64,000 bases of DNA from Ammoniphilus sp. CFH 90114 (GTDB lineage Bacteria; Bacillota; Bacilli; Aneurinibacillales; RAOX-1). Where the stretch lies: NCBI RefSeq assembly GCF_004123195.1, contig NZ_SDLI01000001.1, positions 170,371 through 234,370 of the forward strand, read 5' to 3'. Of the stretch, positions 60,891 through 64,000 are shown piece by piece. Numbering within the stretch: the stretch's first letter is position 1; every line of letters begins with the position of its first letter. The notes under the pieces were generated by a model. The model saw nothing but the letters and a program-made list of their open reading frames with translations. It was not told the origin of the DNA and searched no databases. The position numbers and the translations under genes are program-made.

Positions 60891-61739
60891 ATGGATTTTA
60901 CTGGTCGGATCAAGATAATGGGCATTCAGGTTTATTATGAATACCATCGATCCAATACATCTTCACCTCGATACACCTTCTTGCTCATTCATGGATTTCT
61001 GGCTAATACGTTCAGTTTTCGAAAGCTAGTGCCAAATCTTATGGAGCAAGATGATGTATATGCCATTGATTTAATTGGTTTTGGGAAAAGTGAAAAGGCT
61101 TGTCCTTTCCGATATTCCTATGAAAACTATGGAGCGATGATAACTCAATTCATTACTGAGCTAGGGTTGAAAAATGTCATACTAGTAGGTCACTCCATGG
61201 GAGGACAGATCGTGCTGCAAACCGCCTTGAGAAATTCTGACATGATAACAGCACTAGTTCTAGTTTCTTCATCAGGGTATTTGCAAAAGGCTCATTGGTT
61301 GGCTATTGTTGCTTCTCACTTACCATTCGCAAGTTTGGGCGTTACATGGTGGATGAAGCGATATAGAGTAAAGGATATTTTAAAGAAAACCTTCTATAAT
61401 GATAAGCTGATTGACGATCAAATGATTAGAGCCTATTCAGACCCAATTCTAGAAAAAGGATTCTGCGACACTCTGCTTGGACTGTTACGTCACAGAGAAG
61501 GAGACATGAGCCCTGAAGATCTGCGAAGAGTTCATCACGACTGTCTTCTTATCTGGGGTGAAGAAGATGAAATTGTTCCTTTGAGAAAAGGAGTGCGATT
61601 AAGGCAGGATCTGGCTAACTCCACCTTAATCAGTCTTCCAGAGGCGGGTCACCAAGTTATAGAGGAAAAGCCAACTGAAGTTACAACTTCTATCCAATCT
61701 TGGATAGAAAAACATAGTCATAGATGGAATAAAGTATAG
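60891..61739 (+). CDS. Alpha/beta hydrolase
   Basis: 282-residue alpha/beta hydrolase with the oxyanion region LLIHGFLANTFSF, nucleophile elbow VGHSMGGQIV, acid in WGEEDEIVPL and the catalytic His in EAGHQVIEE. It is of the MhpC/epoxide-hydrolase/lipase-like type; the substrate is unknown. It ends 16 nt before the Sec-containing ArsC-family gene, and a GGAG site for that gene follows directly, so the two are probably co-transcribed. Confidence 0.88.
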   Translation: MDFTGRIKIMGIQVYYEYHRSNTSSPRYTFLLIHGFLANTFSFRKLVPNLMEQDDVYAIDLIGFGKSEKACPFRYSYENYGAMITQFITELGLKNVILVGHSMGGQIVLQTALRNSDMITALVLVSSSGYLQKAHWLAIVASHLPFASLGVTWWMKRYRVKDILKKTFYNDKLIDDQMIRAYSDPILEKGFCDTLLGLLRHREGDMSPEDLRRVHHDCLLIWGEEDEIVPLRKGVRLRQDLANSTLISLPEAGHQVIEEKPTEVTTSIQSWIEKHSHRWNKV

Positions 61740-61755
61740 AAAAGGAGAATGAATC

Positions 61756-62100
61756 ATGTCTATAATGTTTTCAACTTACCCGTCTTGAACAACCTGTCGC
61801 AAAGCCAAGTCTTGGCTTGATGAACATGGAGTAGCTTATGAAGAACGCAGATATATGAAGGATACCTTTACTGTTGAAGAATTACAGGAACTAACTACAA
61901 AAGTCCCTTTAGGCGATATCCTTAATAAAAAAGGCATTGTCTACAAAGAAAGAAGAGCAGAGTTAGAAGGTCTAAGTGATCAGCAGCTCATGGAGGAAAT
62001 GGCGAAGGATCCGAAGCTTATTCGTCGGCCGATTATAGTGAAAGACGGAGAAGTGATCGTTGGTTATGATGAGGCAAGGTATCAAAAGGTTTTAGGTTAA
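61756..62100 (+). CDS. Probable selenoprotein of the ArsC/Spx/YusI thioredoxin-fold family (UxxC motif, in-frame TGA)
   Basis: Read from ATG 61756 (AAAGGAG 61741-61747, 8 nt upstream) the frame is MSIMFSTYPS, TGA at 61786-61788, TTCRKAKSWLDEHG and on to a TAA stop at 62098-62100, 114 codons including the TGA. The TGA takes the place of the first Cys in the family's CxxC motif (SCTTCRKA in relatives), giving U11-T-T-C14. Downstream the family features are intact: RRPIIVKDGEVIVGY near the end. A hairpin fit for a bacterial SECIS follows the TGA. No other defect is seen, which argues against a simple pseudogene. Likely a thiol/selenol oxidoreductase; the exact substrate is unknown. The Sec machinery (selA, selB, selC, selD) is not in this window. 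Confidence 0.75.
61802..61818 (+). promoter_or_regulatory. Putative bacterial SECIS element
   Basis: AAGCCAA (61802-61808) pairs perfectly with TTGGCTT (61812-61818), closing a GUC loop whose first base is G (61809). That G lies 21 nt after the last base of the TGA, within the range described for bacterial SECIS hairpins, which need a G in the first loop positions for SelB binding. Confidence 0.6.
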
Positions 62101-62125
62101 TTGGGGTAGGCAGATGAGTTTTCGG

Positions 62126-62313
62126 ATTAGCGGAGAATTTTCACTTATTTTCGTAAATCTAGGTTTTAGAGTAGAAATAACGGAACGATTTCCGCTTATA
62201 CAGCTCAAACATTAGAAAATCCGGGTTTTTTGAAAGATTAACGGAAAAAAGTCCGACTATTTTAGACGTTTTTGCCCTTTTTATAGAAATAGCGGAATTA
62301 ATTCCGGTTATAA
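62126..62313. repeat. Four degenerate CGGAA...TTCCG hairpin units in tandem
   Basis: Units near 62126-62151, 62172-62200, 62232-62264 and 62283-62313 share the pattern RGAAATARCGGAA-n-TTCCGSTTAT, each a small inverted repeat. CGGA occurs at 62131, 62181, 62242 and 62293, spaced 50, 61 and 51 nt. The units have decayed to different degrees (the first keeps only CGGAG...TCACTTAT). No coding capacity. It fills most of the 380-nt gap between the selenoprotein gene and the zinc-ribbon gene. Confidence 0.65.
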
Positions 62314-62324
62314 CAGTCTTCCCA

Positions 62325-62357
62325 CAAAAGAGCCTTTTCCAAGGCTCTTTTGTTTTT
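62325..62357 (+). terminator. Rho-independent terminator after the yqfO to selenoprotein transcript
   Basis: CAAAAGAGCCTT / AAGGCTCTTTTG with a TTCC loop and TTTTT. It lies beyond the repeat units, so these could be part of the mRNA tail. Confidence 0.85.
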
Positions 62358-62480
62358 GGAAAAACTTTGATATGATAATTTTTTTTGATGAAAACGCTAA
62401 ATTGAAGACTAATCACGGGATGAATTGAATATCATATTATATAGTATCATCCATCTTCTTATAAGGAGGTCATTGATAAG

Positions 62481-62624
62481 ATGCCTGATTTTTGTGTGTT
62501 TTGTGGTGCTGAGTTAGCTCTGATGGAAAGAAACAGGAGCGAGTGTTGGGAATGTCAGGACAAAATGTCGGTGACCTACTCTGATGATATTTTAGGTGAT
62601 TTGGACGTCGAAGTTGATGGATGA
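62481..62624 (+). CDS. Small zinc-ribbon-like protein (47 residues)
   Basis: A short open frame MPDFCVFCGAELALMERNRS, then ECWECQDKM and an acidic tail. Two CxxC pairs (CVFC and CWEC) 17 residues apart form a zinc ribbon. A strong TAAGGAGGT site 8-9 nt before the ATG supports translation. It stands alone between two terminators. No family recognised; it could be a small regulatory or adaptor protein. Confidence 0.6.
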   Translation: MPDFCVFCGAELALMERNRSECWECQDKMSVTYSDDILGDLDVEVDG

Positions 62625-62657
62625 GGCATTTTAGTTCTGCATTGGACTAAGAATGAG

Positions 62658-62692
62658 GAAGAGGTTCTCACTTTATAGAGAACCTCTTCTTC
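62658..62692. terminator. Bidirectional terminator between the zinc-ribbon gene and the converging hydrolase gene
   Basis: Perfect 12-bp stem GAAGAGGTTCTC / GAGAACCTCTTC. Confidence 0.75.
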
Positions 62693-62694
62693 AG

Positions 62695-63531
62695 TTAACT
62701 TTGTAAAAATTGGAGTGTATCCTGAAGGGCTTTGTCTAATTGCGGTGTACTTCCTTGAAACGGGTGGACCGCCCCAAAAGTGTGGTTTCCCCCCTCAATG
62801 ACGACAAGTCCCTGATTGGAGGCCTTCTGAATCAACCTAGCTCCTTCTACAAGTCTGGGGATGTCTTGATCTCCTTGTATGATGAGGAGAGGGATATTCA
62901 GTTCAGATACTCGCTTTATAATATTAAACTTTTGATTATTGTGTGCGATATCCTCAAGAACAATGGATCGGATAGGCATATCTTGTTTCGTTCTAGCGTT
63001 TGGAATATAACCTATCCCTTTTTCATTAATTTCTTTTTTAAACCCGTCATCAAACAAGTCCACATTGGCAATGCCATTCCATGTAATCACTTTCGTAATC
63101 TCTGGATGGTCCGCAGCAAAGATAATACTATTGCCACCACCCCGACTATGTCCGATTAACGTTATCGAGTCAGCGCTGTATTGTTCTTCTAAAGGTAATT
63201 CTCGTTTCTTGATCTGCTGTAACAGGTAATGCAAGTCTGCTTGTTCTCTAGAATAGGTATTCATTGAAAACTTATCTAGCTCATCAAAATCTGTCTCATT
63301 GACACCATTGCAGGTAAAATTAAAACGAATCACATAATGACCCTCTGCTGCTAGTTGGTCGGCAATGTAAGGGAAAAAGCCCCAATCCTTAAATCCCTTA
63401 AATCCGTGGCATAGGACGACAATAGGCTTTACTCTATCGTCGACAAGAGTATGTACATCACCTCTTAGGGTTAAATCTTCACTAAGTGAAAAGCTAAAAG
63501 GTCTAACGGATACATTTTTCATCGTTAACAT
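62695..63531 (-). CDS. Alpha/beta hydrolase (esterase/peptidase-like)
   Basis: 278 residues. It has the oxyanion segment VVLCHGFKGFKDWGFFPYIA, nucleophile elbow LIGHSRGGGNSIIFAA, an aspartate after IQGDQDIPRL and the terminal histidine in GGNHTFGAVHPF, a complete Ser-Asp-His set. The type is the dienelactone-hydrolase/S9-like family; the substrate is unknown. The minus-strand ATG follows a GGGGGGAT site. It is not related closely to the hydrolase at 60891. Confidence 0.88.
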   Translation of the reverse strand: MLTMKNVSVRPFSFSLSEDLTLRGDVHTLVDDRVKPIVVLCHGFKGFKDWGFFPYIADQLAAEGHYVIRFNFTCNGVNETDFDELDKFSMNTYSREQADLHYLLQQIKKRELPLEEQYSADSITLIGHSRGGGNSIIFAADHPEITKVITWNGIANVDLFDDGFKKEINEKGIGYIPNARTKQDMPIRSIVLEDIAHNNQKFNIIKRVSELNIPLLIIQGDQDIPRLVEGARLIQKASNQGLVVIEGGNHTFGAVHPFQGSTPQLDKALQDTLQFLQS

Positions 63532-63680
63532 CCCCCCTTGCTACATTATATCATGGATGCGCAGTTTAATTGACCAAGGAGAAGGTGTTTAAGCAAATGG
63601 AGAAAAGGGGAGTTCAGTAGTCTGATACTTGCATTGGAAAAAACCAAGTGGTATACTAATAATCGTCACAATATTATTAT

Positions 63681-63755
63681 TCCTCAGTAGCTCAATGGTG
63701 GAGCAACCGGCTGTTAACCGGTAGGCTGGCGGTTCGAGTCCGTCCTGAGGAGCCA
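63681..63755 (+). tRNA. tRNA-Asn (anticodon GTT)
   Basis: Acceptor TCCTCAG / CTGAGGA, anticodon stem ACCGG / CCGGT around loop CTGTTAA, T-arm GGTTCGAGTCC, and GCCA at the 3' end encoded. All arms can fold. It is the first of a run of three tRNA genes. Confidence 0.96.
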
Positions 63756-63763
63756 TATATGAA

Positions 63764-63840
<77 letters not shown>

Positions 63841-63944
63841 AATGGTCTACAACACCGAATAAGCTTCGGAGTTAGACAATTTATCAGGGTGCTCGGAGAG
63901 GGCAACCAATTCTCCTATTATTCAAACAGAGTCAACTTGATCAT

Positions 63945-64000
63945 CGGGACGTGGCGCAGACTGGTAGCGCGCACCCTTGGGGTGGGTGAGGTCGCAGGTT
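63945..64000 (+). tRNA. tRNA-Pro (anticodon GGG), cut by the window end
   Basis: Acceptor start CGGGACG, D-arm GTGGCGCAGACTGG, anticodon stem CACCC / GGGTG around TTGGGGT (anticodon GGG), T-arm started (GCAGGTT). The 3' part lies beyond position 64000. The 104-nt spacer before it contains an imperfect GTCTA...TAGAC hairpin. Confidence 0.88.

Noticed and set aside
61855..62100. Standalone 81-residue protein starting at ATG 61855
   Set aside because: It is the C-terminal part of the selenoprotein frame; it lacks the redox motif, and a ribosome site is missing before this ATG.
62126..62313. CRISPR-like regular spacing
   Set aside because: The repeats are short inverted units that differ strongly from each other, spacers are not uniform and no cas genes are near.

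Overview
The window is chromosomal DNA of a low-to-moderate GC, endospore-forming Bacillota, order Bacillales. Gene content and order follow the Bacillus subtilis comER-comE ... rpsT-gpr-lepA-hemW-hrcA-grpE-dnaK-dnaJ-prmA-rsmE-mtaB ... rpsU-yqeY-nfeD-floA-yqfC-yqfD-phoH-pgpH-ybeY-dgkA-cdd-era-recO ... ccpN-ppsR-yqxD-dnaG-sigA ... trmK-yqfO block. Spore genes (gpr, yqxA, yqfC, yqfD) show that it sporulates. Start codons are often TTG or GTG behind strong AAGGAGG sites. A Paenibacillaceae/Brevibacillus/Ammoniphilus-like member would fit, but the genus cannot be fixed from this sequence.

Layout. 1-9677: late competence genes (comER, comEA, comEB, comEC), interrupted by O-acetylhomoserine sulfhydrylase, a saccharopine dehydrogenase-like gene and asparagine synthetase. 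9716-11472: an ECF sigma / anti-sigma pair followed by a folded intergenic RNA candidate and a terminator. 11533-17709: holA, rpsT, gpr, yqxA (spoIIP is missing from its usual place), lepA, hemW. 17710-27223: a CIRCE-controlled heat-shock operon hrcA - archaeal-like (Group III) chaperonin - grpE - dnaK - dnaJ, then prmA, rsmE, mtaB. 27373-36299: mixed metabolism and cell wall genes (Nudix, deoC, yqeW, rRNA methyltransferase, yuiD, ddl, murF, HIT). 36410-48586: rpsU-yqeY, a sigma-W-type promoter driving nfeD-floA, yqfCD, phoH-pgpH-ybeY-dgkA-cdd-era, yqzL-recO. 48890-56622: HPr-like protein, adenine deaminase, ccpN, ppsR (apparently with an ATT start), yqxD, dnaG, sigA. 56960-63531: acyl-CoA dehydrogenase, trmK-yqfO, ytpQ-like, two alpha/beta hydrolases and a probable selenocysteine-containing ArsC/Spx-family protein. 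63681-64000: tRNA-Asn, initiator tRNA-Met and a truncated tRNA-Pro.

Most notable points. (1) An ArsC/Spx-family gene at 61756-62100 has an in-frame TGA exactly where the first Cys of the CxxC motif belongs. A 7-bp hairpin with a G-initiated loop follows at bacterial SECIS distance, so it is probably a selenoprotein. (2) A thermosome-like chaperonin gene lies inside the hrcA-grpE-dnaK operon. (3) A three-way-junction RNA candidate lies just upstream of a terminator at 11342-11472. (4) ppsR has no canonical start, but has an ATT placed 8 nt after AAAGGAGG. (5) A sigma-W-like promoter upstream of nfeD-floA and a weaker copy upstream of the ECF sigma gene suggest an envelope-stress circuit within this window.
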